64,000 nucleotides of DNA from Tillandsia leiboldiana (lineage: Eukaryota > Streptophyta > Magnoliopsida > Poales > Bromeliaceae). Both the position numbers and the translations under genes were made by a program. Under the pieces are notes generated by a model. It was not told the origin of the DNA, searched no databases, and saw only the letters and a program-made list of their open reading frames with translations. Positions 32,091 to 44,387 of the stretch are shown in pieces; within the stretch, counting starts at the first letter, position 1; each line of letters opens with the position of its first letter. The stretch spans positions 56,219-120,218 of the forward strand of contig JAQNDB010000171.1 of NCBI GenBank assembly GCA_029204045.2. Reading direction: 5' to 3'.

Positions 32091-33463
32091 TGTAGAGTTA
32101 TGAATCCCAAAGGATCTAAATAGGTACTATCAAACAACTAGAGGGGGGGTGAATAGGTGTAATACTTAAAAACTCAATCTCAGTGCAAAATAAAAACCAA
32201 TGCGGAAAATAAAAACAGCACACCGAGATATACGTGGAAACTCCAATCCAGGAGAAAAACCACGGGACCAACACGCAATAACAATCCACTAAGAATAGAA
32301 GAATAACAAGGTGATTACCGACTCCACGGACTCAACCCCTCCTTCAGCTTCTTCGGACCTTGTGCTGACCGGTTGGATATCCGCGCAATAACAATCCCTA
32401 AGAAAAGAAGAATAACAAGGTGATTACCGTCTCCACGGATTTAACCCCTCCTTCAATTTCTTGGACCTCGCGCTCCACCGTTTTGCCCGTCCACTGCTCA
32501 CGTTCGAATCCACGAACGCACGCTTCGAATCCACGAAACGCCTTTAGCACACCGAATCCACGATGCCACGTCAAATCCACGACGCAAACTCAGTCGATAA
32601 GAATATTGACTTCGATGGTGATCCTTTGCTTAGATTATCAATGAAGAACCGTAGAAGAAATCTCTAAGCAAAGATTAGATCAATTCGACCAAAGATATGT
32701 TCTTGAAGGAACCATCGAATTGACCTAAAAGAGGCTATAAAGAAGAACGATAAAAACCTAGCCTCTAGGGTTGCTCTCAAGTGTTTTATAAATTGATCGG
32801 CCGTAGCTCCCACGTTTTTGAGAAACCCTAAATGTCTATTTATAGTTTAGAAACCGTTGGAAAGAGATAAGAATCAAAAACATACCTTATCTGGAAATTT
32901 TCAGGACGGCGATCCGGATCGGATTTACTGCGATCCGGATCGTCGTAACGAGATTGACGATTCCAGAAAACCAAGGGTTCGGGATCCGGATTGCAAGGTC
33001 CGATCCGGATCGTTCATGCAATTCAGCAAAGTCCCATGTTCGGGATCCGGATCGGAATGGCCTAGGATCCGGATTGAAATTGCCAATGAACAAGTACCCT
33101 TCGGGATCCGGATTGCAAGGTCTGATCCGGATCCTGAACATGTCCCATGTCCAGTTTTTGATTTTTATGCAATTAAAAAAATCTTCCAAGTGTTTCTACA
33201 CTATAAGAAAGTATTCGGATCACCACAATTATTTAGTTAAACATACCTGATCCTCTTGAATACTTTCTTCTTGAGATTGATGTAACTGATCCACAGTTCT
33301 TCAACTTCAATCTTCAAGACTCAAGACACTGAGTGTCAACTTGAGCTCTTGTTGAATCTTCTCTAAGTCTTTGAATGCTGATTGACAATTTGATCCCTTT
33401 AAGACTCCGACTCAACTCACTGACTTGACTCACGAAATATGCCAAAACCAAAATGCCGTAACA
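32091..33463 (-). repeat. COP2 3' LTR (1373 bp)
   Basis: Plus strand starts TGTAGAGTTATG, ends GCCGTAACA. Holds the inverted GATCCGGATC array, TATA and CGTGGATTCG words, in the same order as COP1. Confidence 0.92.
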
Positions 33464-35121
33464 ATCTCCCCCTTTGGCAATTTCGTGACAAAACCCAAAA
33501 ATACATAAAAGCGCTCAAGTCACTCATCTTAAACCAAAAAAAAATCGAAACTCAATGTCATCACCAAAACATTGATTTTCTTTGCGTGAAAGATCCAATA
33601 AATACAAAATTACATTTGAACCAAACAGTCCTAGAACATACTCTATGACTTAGGACATGGAGTCTTAAAGTGATGTAATTCCTGCAAAACAAAACTCCAA
33701 ACAAAATCAAACGTTAGTTGTTAGAAATTAAAATCCTACATTTGATCCGTCTTCCTTTTGGTTCTTTTGTTTTTCTGCTCTTTCAATTTTTTCTTTGTCT
33801 CCCCCTATCTTGAGCATCTCTAACATGTTCTCCATGTTCTTGAGCATCTATGTTCTCCCCCTTTGTGGTACGATCATCATTTTCCGTTCTCCCCCATTTT
33901 TCAATTTTCGTTTCGTTTGTCCTCTCTTGATGATCTCATCTCCGTCATTTCTCTTCTCCCCCTTTTTGTCACAAATTGTCAAACAGTGAACATACTAGAC
34001 AAAAGGAAATTACTAACAAAATTAGTTCATGGAGAAAGAGAGATAAAAGCTCAGTTCTGGTATATAACAAAAATGCAGATTGCGTACCGGTACCAGAAAG
34101 CAAAAATCAAATAATTTCTTGAAACAAATCCAGATTTTAGAATCTTTTCAAATACCGATTTGTATTCCATCAAGAAATCAATTTAAGTGCTTTAAACAGT
34201 GAATTCACACAGATGTCATTCAATCCAATTAATTTCACAAAATTAAAAAGATTTACTCCAAAATCATGAAAAATAAAGGTAAAACATTATAAACCGTTTT
34301 TCATGTTATATTCATCAAACACAAGTCATCAAAAATAATCTTGAGATCCAAAGTCTATCAAGATGTAACGGATGTACAAAGATGACTTACAGAGATTTCC
34401 AAATGACATCAATTTGATTTCTTACCCTTTCAAATTTGAGATAAGCACTAAAATACCTAAGGGAGGCTCTTTGAGCATCTTTCAACTATCCCACCTTATA
34501 CCAACCAGGAGATTGTTCAAAATATAAGAGTTTTGCATATAAATCTCCAAATGCTTCAACTAAAGATTTTCTAATAAAATACTATCAAGCATCCATAACA
34601 TGTGGTAGCTTCACACACAAACCGGACGCCCGGGGTGGCAGCTCTTTCCAACATGTGGTGGTAGTTTTCACACTCCTTTCGGATGTAACTCTTTCCACAT
34701 CTTTTTGCAAATCATTTCAATACCCTTGTAAGAATGCAATCTCTTACGTGAAAGAATTAAATCCCCAATTTTGGTCTATCGGTTGTCTCACGTTTATCAC
34801 AATGAATTCACACAACCGAGATAGATTAAGCATCTAAAGATCACACATGATTTCTAAAATTTGATGCTTATAATATCAAAAACTCCTATAATGAAGTATC
34901 TTCAAGATTATGATTATGGAGTAAAGTTGAAAATCCAAATAAAATTAATTTGGAGTGAATAAACGTGAAGCCCTTTTTATTCAATGCACTTGTTCGTTAA
35001 AATCCTTTTGTTTAAAAAACAAAACATAAAAACGAAGAGCATTGAAAAAACATGTAATGCAAAGATTAAGAAAGATATGAAGGGAAAACCAATCAAAGCA
35101 TTACATACAGTCATAAGCTAT
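33464..35121 (-). other. COP2 3' non-coding region
   Basis: No ORF of note. Starts (minus-strand end) with a polypurine tract. Contains the block at 34598-34701 also found in COP1 and COP3. No counterpart of the third ORF or its internal promoter is seen. Confidence 0.7.
34598..34701 (-). other. Conserved post-pol block, COP2 copy
   Basis: Reverse complement matches COP1 43181-43288, with GATGTGGAAAGAGTTACATC, GTGTGAAAACTACCACCACA and a small GC hairpin. Confidence 0.7.
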
Positions 35122-37082
35122 TTAGAACTTAAGACAAGGAAAGATATCACCTTTCCGAATCCAAAATCGCTGGATTTTGGGTTGTCTTGATTCGTTGTAG
35201 CCGGGGGTTGTTCGCTTTGACTGTTGATTCACCTTAGGTCTTTGCCTCGCAATGATCCACTTGTATGATTGATGTTGTGGCTCGGACCTTTGGTGGGTTG
35301 AGTGAACTCCTTTGACTTGATGTGTCTTTTGATTCCGTTGAGTTCGCTCCGTAGATGAAGTTGCCGAAGAATTCTTCTTTCTCTTTTTCGGGCAATCCTT
35401 CACCAAATGTCCTTCAAGTCCACATAGGTGACAAGTTCTTCCTTTCAATTTAGTTGTGGAACTTGAAGCCTTCACAGTTTGGTTCTTTTTAAATCCCAAA
35501 CCAACCTTGCTTGTTTGACCTAAACGAGACATACACTCATGTTTCTTCGAACCGGTTGAAATCCTTGGTATGTCGGATTTAAGTTCATGAACTTGCTTGG
35601 TCAAAGCTTGGTTGGTGACATGAATCTCCTCAAACTGTTTTTCTAGAAAACCAATCTTGTCCGTATATGATTTAGCGTTGTCTCCGATTGGTTTAGCTTT
35701 TCTTGGAGGATTTTATTGTTATTCAATAAACGTCCTTGTTCCTCCTCGAGATCATGAAGTTTTATCTTTAATGCATGATTCTCGTCTTGATTCTCAAGTC
35801 GTTGCTTCCTCAACTTCTTGATATATTTGGCCATCTTCTTAGATTCCGCAAGAAGTTGTTGATATGCCTCAACGAGTTCTTCCTCGTCCGACTCCCCCTC
35901 ACTTGATGACTCTCCGCCGGTTGTTGATGTTTCATACAAAATCAAAGGAGTAGAGTTAGTGACTAATGATGATAAACAATTATTAGAAGAGGGAAAGTGA
36001 GAGGCATGAGAAGCAACGATTTTTTCCTCTTTACTTGAGGTCGATTCATTAGAAGTAGAATCGTCCCAAGTTTTCGCTTGCAAAGCCTTCTTTTTATATG
36101 ATTTCGGAGAAGGACAATCTGTTGAAAAATGGCCGTAGCCTTTGCATCGATAGCATTGGATTTCCCCTTCGAAATCATCTTTTTCTTTTTCTTTAGAAGG
36201 TTTTGCAAAGCTTTTGAGGTTAGAGGATTTAGAACCCGATGATCCTTTAGAAGGTTTCGTGGATGAAGATCCATCGGTTCGATTCTTCCAAAATTTCCGA
36301 CGAAATTTCTTTACGATCCGCGCCAATTGTTCTTCAAAATCGGCAAAAGAGATTTCATCGTCGGAACTTGATTCGCTATCTTCTTCCTTTGTTGATTTGA
36401 ATGCAATACCTGTAAGCTTAGAAGAAGACTTGGAAGAAACTTGATTAGTAGGAAAAGTCATTTCATAAGTTTGCAAAGCACCTACTAATTCCTCTACACT
36501 CATCTCATCCGGATGACTAACGGTTTCAATGGCGGTAACCTTTGCCCTAAACCGTTCCGGAAGAGTCCGAAGAATCTTTCTTACAATTTTCGACTCCGGG
36601 ATCTTTTCTCCTAAATTAGCACATGTATTTATTACATCTTGAAGTCTAGTGTAATAATCTGTAAACAATTCATGCTCTTCCATATGAATAGAGTCAAATT
36701 GACTTGTAAGCATCTGGAGCTTTTGAATTTTTACAAGATTAGTACCCTCATGTGTAATTTTGAGAATATCCCAAATTTTCTTCGCGGTTTCACACGCGGA
36801 AATTCGTGTGAACTCAGTCGAGGAAAGAGAATTAAATAAAGCATTCATACCTTTCCCATTGTAAGAAGATCTTTCAAATTCCTCTTTGGACCATCTAGAG
36901 CGAGGTTTTGGGGTAGTGGAATTTCCTACTTCCTCAACAGGATGCACCCAACCGTATTCCACGGATTGCCATACCCGCTCATCAATTGCGATGAGAAAAG
37001 CTCTCATCCGCACTTTCCAATAAGCATAATTAGTCCCATCAAAAAGAGGAGGTCTATAAATATTACCACTTTCACCCAACAT
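35122..37082 (-). pseudogene. COP2 Gag (one frameshift)
   Basis: Start ATG at 37082 (MLGESGNIYRPPLFDGTNYA); upstream in-frame codons lie in PBS and LTR and are excluded. Parts: gag N-terminal domain; first CCHC knuckle CYRCKGYGHFSTDC; acidic/serine linker; long coiled coil (LLAESKKMAKYIKKLRKQRL onward). The frame stops at 35643, while the continuing sequence (YTDKIGFLEKQFEEIHVTNQ) is in another frame, so a single-base-type shift lies near 35.69 kb. The second half carries another knuckle, CHLCGLEGHLVKDC, and ends with WIRKGDIFPCLKF and a stop, exactly where COP1 continues into protease. It may still yield a shortened Gag of about 480 residues with the first knuckle. Confidence 0.85.
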
Positions 37083-37102
37083 GATAGATAAACCTAAAAC
37101 CC

Positions 37103-37114
37103 GCTCTGATACCA
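37103..37114 (-). other. Primer-binding site of COP2
   Basis: The minus strand reads TGGTATCAGAGC two bases from the 5' LTR. Confidence 0.9.
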
Positions 37115-37116
37115 AT

Positions 37117-38488
37117 TGTAGAGTTATGAATCCCAAAGGATCTAAATAGGTACTATCAAACAACTAGAGGGGGGGTGAATAGGTGTAATACTTAAAAACT
37201 CAATCTCAGTGCAAAATAAAAACCAATGCGGAAAATAAAAACAGCACACCGAGATATACGTGGAAACTCCAATCCAGGAGAAAAACCACGGGACCAACAC
37301 GCAATAACAATCCACTAAGAATAAAAGAATAACAAGGTGATTACCGACTCCACGGACTCAACCCCTCCTTCAGCTTCTTCGGACCTTGCGCTGACCGGTT
37401 GGATATCCGCGCAATAACAATCCCTAAGAAAAGAAGAATAACAAGGTGATTACCGTCTCCACGGATTTAACCCCTCCTTCAATTTCTTGGACCTCGCGCT
37501 CCACCGTTTTGCCCGTCCACTGCTCACGTTCGAATCCACGAACGCACGCTTCGAATCCACGAAACGCCTTTAGCACACCGAATCCACGATGCCACGTCGA
37601 ATCCACGACGCAAACTCAGTCGATAAGAATATTGACTTCGATGGTGATCCTTTGCTTAGATTATCAATGAAGAACCGTAGAAGAAATCTCTAAGCAAAGA
37701 TTAGATCAATTCGACCAAAGATATGTTCTTGAAGGAACCATCGAATTGACCTAAAAGAGGCTATAAAGAAGAACGATAAAAACCTAGCCTCTAGGGTTGC
37801 TCTCAAGTGTTTTATAAATTGATCGGCCGTAGCTCCCACGTTTTTGAGAAACCCTAAATGTCTATTTATAGTTTAGAAACCTTTGGAAAGAGATAAGAAT
37901 CAAAAACATACCTTATCTGGAAATTTCAGGACGGCGATCCGGATCGGATTTACTGCGATCCGGATCGTCGTAACGAGATTGACGATTCCAGAAAACCAAG
38001 GGTTCGGGATCCGGATTGCAAGGTCCGATCCGGATCGTTCATGCAATTCAACAAAGTCCCATGTTCGGGATCCGGATCGGAATGGCCTAGGATCCGGATT
38101 GAAATTGCCAATGAACAAGTACCCTTCGGGATCCGGATTGCAAGGTCTGATCCGGATCCTGAACATGTCCCATGTCCAGTTTTTGATTTTTATGCAATTA
38201 AAAAAATCTTCCAAGTGTTTCTACACTATAAGAAAGTATTCGGATCACCACAATTATTTAGTTAAACATACCTGATCCTCTTGAATACTTTCTTCTTGAG
38301 ATTGATGTAACTGATCCACAGTTCTTCAACTTCAATCTTCAAGACTCAAGACACTGAGTGTCAACTTGAGCTCTTGTTGAATCTTCTCTAAGTCTTTGAA
38401 TGCTGATTGACAATTTGATCCCTTTAAGACTCCGACTCAGCTCACTGACTTGACTCACGAAATATGCCAAAACCAAAATGCCGTAACA
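37117..38488 (-). repeat. COP2 5' LTR (1372 bp)
   Basis: Near-identical to 32091-33463. The minus-strand TATA lies at about 37862-37870 (TATAAATAGA), with the GATCCGGATC array upstream of it at 37935-38160. Confidence 0.92.
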
Positions 38489-38493
38489 GGGTA

Positions 38494-39626
38494 ATTCAAG
38501 CAAAACTCCATCCTTCGGAAAGTGGAAGAAAGGCAAGGGTTCTTCAAGTTACAAGTCAAGAAAGCAAGAGGGTTTTTCTAAGGATAAGAAAAGCACAGAA
38601 GGACAAGTCCAATGCTTCAAGTGCCGAGGATACGGCCATATCTCAACGAAATGTCCAAATAAGAATCCGTCCAAGAAGAAGGCGATGCAAGCCGTCACTT
38701 GGGATGACACCTCATCGTCAAATGAGTCATCGTTAAGTGATGAAGAAGACAACGCAACAGCGTTCCACGCGTCCACATCTTCACCCTTCATGTGCTTAAT
38801 GGCAAGTACATCCGAGTCATTGTCCAACTCCACTGTTGAAAAGAATGCAACGGACAATGAATCGGATGATTCGGAAGGTGAAGATTTTGCTCTAGCCTAC
38901 CACAGACTTTTAAGGGATTCAAAGAAACTGGCTAAGCAAAACAAGGGGTTGAGAGGGAGATTGCAGGATCTCGAAGAAGAAGTAAAAAGGGTAACTTCTC
39001 TCTCGACCGATCTTGAAGTGGAAAGGGATAATCTGATAAAAGCAAATGTTTCCCTTCAAGAGTCCAATGAGCAACTCGAGAAGAATTATATAGATATGGT
39101 GAACAAAGCGAATTACTTCTTGAAGCTCAACGGCGAGGCTCGACAGGAAAAATTGGAAATGACAGAGACCATTCTCCAACTCAAGGATGACTTACAGCGA
39201 TTTTCTTCAGGAAGGAGTAAGTTGGATAAGCTTCTTGGTCTTGGTCAATAAAACAAGTTCGGCCTCGGATACAATCGAACTGAAGACAATTTTAGTTCGG
39301 TTGGGACAGTTTTTGTGCCTCAGTCGGTATCTCCTCCTCCGACACCGGAATTCACGACAAGCAACGACAAGAAGCCTACTTCACCCTCCTCGGAATCGTC
39401 AAGCACTAAGGTATGTTTTCGTTGTAATGTTGCAGGGCACATAAGGAGAAATTGCAAGATGGGAGCCAAACGGTCAACTCAAGCACTTCTTGCAACGACT
39501 ACCAAAAGGGTGATTCCTCGGAAATCAAACGGAAATTCTTTGAAGGAAAAGAGCCTCGGTAGTTCATCAAACAAGACGATGACGTCAAGGAAAAGCGACG
39601 GATCAAACAAGATGCTTTCACCATAG
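38494..39626 (+). pseudogene. COP1 gag, C-terminal part
   Basis: Resumes COP1 gag after COP2. Contains CCHC knuckle CFKCRGYGHISTKC (about 38608-38650), a serine/acidic stretch, a long coiled coil (about 38890-39200), and a second knuckle CFRCNVAGHIRRNC (about 39414-39460). In-frame stops stand at 39249-39251 (after LLGLGQ) and 39624-39626. Reading frame is unchanged across both, and continues into pol, so they are point mutations rather than true ends. Confidence 0.85.
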
Positions 39627-42600
39627 GTATCAACCTCACACTCATTTCCGACGTACACCAAAACTCGAAAGGTTTGGGTACGCAAAGGTGAAGTTTTCCC
39701 TTGTCTTGTTACAAATATTTCCTTGCATGCATATGATAATTCGTCTTGGTATCTGGATAGCGGCTGTTCCCGTCACATGACCGGTGACAAAAACTGCTTT
39801 CAAAATTTTGAGAAAATCTCCGGAGGACTTGTGGTTTTCGGAGACGGTCAGTCTTCCAAAATTGTTGGAAAAGGAACAGTAGCTATTCCAGATGGCCCGA
39901 TTCTGAATAATGTATTATTTGTTGATGGGCTTAAGACTAACCTCATTAGTATCAGTTAACTATGCGACAATGGTTTTTCTGTTAATTTTTCATCTGTTGA
40001 ATGCATTGTAACTGATAAGGATCATCTTTTCTTTTTAAAAGGGGTTAGATCTGAAAATAATTATTATGTTGTTCCCAATAAAATTTCTGAAAATTATAAC
40101 TTAGCCTCTTTGAATAATGAAACACTTTGGCATGAAAGGCTAGGACACATAAATTTTAAGGAACTTGTTAGAATTTCGAACAAAGACGTGGTCAAGGGGG
40201 TTCCTAAACTTTCACTTAATCAAAACGTTGTGTGTGGTGGTTGTCAAAAGGGAAAACAATCTAGGACTGCACACAAGAACTTGAATCACGTCGGTACCAA
40301 ACGGCCCTTGGAATTATTGCATATGGATCTTATGGGGCCGACACGTCAACCATCCTTGGGAGGTAAATGGTATATTTTCTTATTGGTTGATGATTTCTCT
40401 CGGTATTCTTGGGTAGCATTTTTAAAAGAGAAAGCTGATACTTTTGATTCTTTTCACGAGATTTGCCTTCGTATTATGATTGAAAAGGATGAAAAGATCA
40501 TTCGTGTTAGAAGTAATAGAGGTGGAGAATTCATAAATTCTAAATTCATTGATTTTTGCACTTCCAACGGTATTAAGCATGAATTCTCAGCACCCTATAC
40601 ACCTCAACAGAATGGTGTTGTCGAGCGCAAAAACAGGGTTGTTCAAGAGATGGCACGTGTTATGCTTCACAGCCGGAATTTACCGCTACATTTTTGGGCT
40701 GAAGCTGTGAACACTGCAATCTATGTTATTAATCGAGTTTATTTGTGCCCGGGAACGTTAAATACACCATATGAACTATGGTGTGGTAGAAAACCCAACA
40801 TCAAATATTTTCGCATCTTCGGGAGTCGGTGTTACATTTTACGTGACCGCGAAAATTTTGGAAAGTTTGACTCTCGAAGTGACGAAGGGATTTTCTTGGG
40901 GTATTCTACAAATAGTAGAGCATATCGGGTATTTAACTTGGAATCTAAGACGATCGTAGAATCTATAAATGTTAAAGTAGATGAAGCTTTCCACTTTGCA
41001 TCTGATAAATCTACCCCTGATATCTCTCTTGATGATGATACTCCTGTAAGTGCATCTTCTCATGATAATACTTCCAATATTAATGATACATCTAATGGTT
41101 CTTCAAGTTTATCTGATGTGCAGGAATCATCTCATGTACCTCCGAGTACTCCATTACAACAAACGTTACGCATTTCCAAGGATCATCCTGAATCAAACAT
41201 CATTGGAGACCCACAAGAAGGAGTCAAAACTCGGAGACAGTTGGTTTGTGGATTCGCCTGTTACGTTTCCATGATCGAACCAAAGAATGTAGATGAAGCT
41301 CTTCAGGATGACTACTGGATTGAAGCAATGCAGGAATAGCTCCATCAGTTTGAACGCAACAAAGTCTGGGAATTAACGACGCCTTCGAAGCAACACAATG
41401 TGATCGGTACTAAATGGATTTTCAAGAACAAGAAAAATGAGGATGGTACCATCATCAGGAACAAAGCACGTTTAGTTGCTCAAGGCTACTCTCAAGTAGA
41501 AGGTATAGACTTTGATGAAACGTTCGCCCCTATAGCTAGACTCGAGTCCATTCGTATCTTATTTGCTATTGCTTGTCACTTTAAAATAAAACTCTTTCAA
41601 ATGGACGTTAAGAGCGCATTTTTAAATGGGTTTTTAAATGAGGAAGTTTATGTGGCTCAACCGAAAGGTTTTGTAGACTGTAAACTACCTAACCATATTT
41701 TTCGTTTGAAAAAGGCTATTTACGGTTTAAAACAAGCACCGCGAGCGTGGTACGAAAGGTTGACAAAGCACCTTTTGGAGAAGGGCTATACTCGAGGGGG
41801 AGCAGATCGGACTCTCTTTGTGAAGCATTATCAAAATAACTTCATTGTTGCACAAATCTATGTCGATGACATTGTGTTTGGAGTAACAAAGGATAATGAT
41901 GCTTCTAAATTCGCAGAAACCATGGAAAGCGAATTTGAGATGTCTATGATGGGCGAACTGACATACTTTCTTGGATTGCAAGTGAAACAAAATGGTGAAG
42001 GCATCCATCTGTGTCAATCCAAGTATGCAAAGGAGTTGGTAAAGAAATTCGGATTGGAAGATTCTAAAGATTTTCCTACTCCTATGGGAACTAGCAATAA
42101 GGGATTAGGAAGTGAATCTCTTAGTGAGAATGTAGATGAGAAACTTTATCGCAGCATGATTGGAAGTCTACTTTACCTCACAGCTAGTCGCCCGGATATA
42201 TCCTTTAGTGTTGGGATTTGCGCGAGATATCAATCAGCACCAAAGGAGGTTCACCTGAAAGCGGTGAAACGGATCATCCGGTACATCAAAGGAACCATTA
42301 ATTTCGGAATTTGGTATCCTATGGGAACAAGTCTAGATATTATTGGATACTCAGATGCCGATTGGGCAGGATCTGTGGATGATCGGAAAAGTACGAGTGG
42401 TGCATGTTTTTATCTTGGCCATTGTCTTGTTGCATGGCATAGTAAAAAGCAAAACTGCATTGCACTCTCGACTGCCGAAGCGGAATACATCTCAGCGGGT
42501 AGTTGTTCAACTCAACTCATTTGGATGAAAAGCGTGTTGAGCGACTTCCGGATTTCAGCAACTTCGGTAACTGTTTTATGTGACAACACTAGTGCTATAA

Positions 42601-42806
42601 ATATTTCTAAAAACCCTGTGTTGCACTCTAGAACAAAACACATTGAACTTAGATATCATTTTCTTAGAGAGCTAGTTGAATCAAATATTCTTCAAATTTC
42701 CTACATTTCAACTGAAGATCAATTAGCTGACTTGTTAATAAAACCTTTGGATCAAAAACGTTTTATTCATTTGCGTAAAGCAATTGGAATGCTTTCCTTG
42801 AAATAA
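39627..42806 (+). pseudogene. COP1 Pol: protease, integrase, RT, RNase H
   Basis: One frame throughout, broken by TAA at 39957-39959 and TAG at 41337-41339. Protease site WYLDSGCS (Asp codon 39756-39758). Integrase: LWHERLGH pre-integrase zinc region, HMDLMGP with the first Asp, GVVERKN with the Glu; but the second catalytic Asp is Asn (AAT, 40515-40517, in RSNRGGEF). RT: KARLVAQGYSQVEGIDFDET and YVDD (41859-41870). RNase H: SDADWAG, STAEAEY, CDNTSAI. RT and RNase H (41400-42806) are an intact 468-codon stretch. Gene order IN before RT defines Ty1/copia. The integrase would be inactive even if stops were read through. Confidence 0.92.
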
Positions 42807-43738
42807 CCTCTTTTTGAAACTTTTGTTTAGGTTAGGTTTTGTTTTTGTGTTTCTGTTCATTATCTATGCTTAGTCATAGAACATTAATTGAGCATTAGTT
42901 TTTGATTGACTTTAACTGCATCCTTTTATATATTTAGAAATCTATTATGCCTTAGATATCATAATATTTCATTTGATGCAATGATCATTTATGTCAATTA
43001 ACTCATCTTTATTTTGATCAAAGTCAATTTCTCTCTCGATGATCTCTTGGTATAGTTTTTATCTTATTTGACTGTTTAGTCGAGTATGAAATCGAGATCA
43101 ATATTTGGCTGAATATTTTATATCTTAAATAATTGATAGCCAATTGAGGGGGAGTCAAAGAAAAAGTATTATGCTCAAAAGATGTGGAAAGAGTTACATC
43201 CCAATGAGGAGTGTGAAAACTACCACCACATGGAGGAAAGAGCTACCACCTCGGTCGTCCGAGTACTGTGTGCAGCTACCACATGTATACCAAGCAAGGT
43301 TTTTCAAGTTTGATTAAATAAAATGCATGTTGAAATACTTGACTCTGTCAAAATTTCAAGGTTGGTATAAGGTGGGAATTTTAATGAAAGATGCTCAAAG
43401 AGCCACTCTCTTCAATAAATTGACTAGATATATTATCTAACTTATCTGGGATGTTAGACATCTATTGATCTTTGTATTTCATTTTCTTTACCGAATTGAT
43501 GATTTGATAAAGGCATTACTCATAAGATCAAGTTAGATCTAATTGAAGTTGTTCAACTTTAAGGGATTTAATTTTTATAAATTTTCGTTTCATTTGCTGG
43601 ATGTTATTGATAGATTTGGTATAATCTATTTCTTGTTGTATGAAACGATGATTTTCATTTAAAGTTGATACACAAAAGTGCTTACAATCTTTTTCTGGTT
43701 TTTCTAGAATTTCTCTGAAATTTTCTAAAGAAAAAGTT
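42807..43738 (+). other. COP1 post-pol non-coding region
   Basis: AT-rich, without a long ORF. Has a GAGGGGGAG purine tract at 43146-43154 that could be a second plus-strand priming site, followed by the conserved block 43181-43288. Confidence 0.6.
43181..43288 (+). other. Conserved post-pol block, COP1 copy
   Basis: Shared with COP2 (34598-34701) and COP3 (63638-63746), both inverted. Three CTACCAC direct repeats and a CTCGG-tcgt-CCGAG hairpin. Conservation in a non-coding stretch of autonomous and gag-only elements suggests a role in cis, not a protein. Confidence 0.65.
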
Positions 43739-43742
43739 GGAG

Positions 43743-43856
43743 CCGATCCGAATTGGACCTGCCGATCCGGATCCCGAACGCAGTTTTTCTCTGCGGGTAG
43801 CCGATCCGGATCGTAATCACGAACTGATCCGGATCGCGGCTAGGGTTTTATATAGA
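43743..43856 (+). promoter_or_regulatory. Candidate internal promoter of COP1 ORF3
   Basis: Three GATCCGGATC palindromes (43764, 43803, 43826) plus one degenerate copy at 43743, then TTTTATATAG (about 43847). This repeats the order of the LTR promoter. A leader of about 110 bases follows, then a splice-donor-like GTAAGT at 43971 and an acceptor-like TTCTTCTCACAAG ending at 44375, twelve bases before the ORF3 start. The same layout is in COP3. Confidence 0.6.
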
Positions 43857-43970
43857 ACAAAAAGGTTTCGATTTCTTTTACTCCAATCTTTTGTTCCAAA
43901 GTTTCCAGAGCTTCTCTCTCTAGAATTCATCCATCTTGGAAGCTTTCAAACTCAAGTTCTTCGATTCCAA

Positions 43971-44375
43971 GTAAGTTTTATTGATCAAAATCTCGGTTTT
44001 TCTCAGTTTTTCTTATTCCTCCTCAAAACGTGATGAAATTCTTGTATCTATTTCGTTTGTGGATGGTTTTTGATCAAATTTCTTTTGAAATAAGAACTCT
44101 GGGTAGATTAGTTTTGATTATATGCTAGGTATTCTCAAGACAAACGGATTTTTTGCCTTCGATTTCAAAAATTTCGGTTTTAGGGCATATAATGGGAATT
44201 TTCGAAAATCATGCGATTGATCTATTTTTAAAATTCTTTTTGCAAAACTAATTTGATTCTTAGTCTCTCTACACGATAATGATTGTTTGGGTACAATTTT
44301 TCTGATTTTTGAAAATTAACAATTTTTTCGTGTTCTTGAGGTGTTGCTCACAGGATTTTTTTTTCTTCTCACAAG
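43971..44375 (+). other. Candidate leader intron of COP1 ORF3
   Basis: CAA|GTAAGT donor; T-rich interior; polypyrimidine tract and AG at 44374-44375 (alternative AG at 44352-44353). Inferred from splice-like motifs only. Confidence 0.45.
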
Positions 44376-44387
44376 AAACCAATAGCA

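Larger units (their letters stand above)
32091..38488 (-). mobile_element. COP2: gag-only non-autonomous copia element nested in COP1
   Basis: 6398 bp on the minus strand. 5' LTR 37117-38488, PBS at 37103-37114, gag 35122-37082, 1.66 kb of non-coding DNA, polypurine tract (AAAGGGGGAGAT, next to 33463), 3' LTR 32091-33463. Target duplication GGGTA at 32086-32090 and 38489-38493. The LTRs differ at about seven sites in 1372, so it is younger than COP1. No protease, integrase, RT or RNase H is present: the reading stops just before where protease would start. Its proteins and LTR motifs are those of the COP1 lineage, so it probably depends on such elements for movement. Confidence 0.92.

Noticed and set aside
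33780..34120. Short ORFs in the COP2 3' region as a reduced third ORF
   Set aside because: No similarity to COP1 ORF3 in any frame, no promoter-like motif ahead, AT-rich non-coding character.
37083..37163. Longer start for COP2 Gag at 37163
   Set aside because: Those codons lie in the PBS and the LTR; the conserved SIRE-type start is at 37082.
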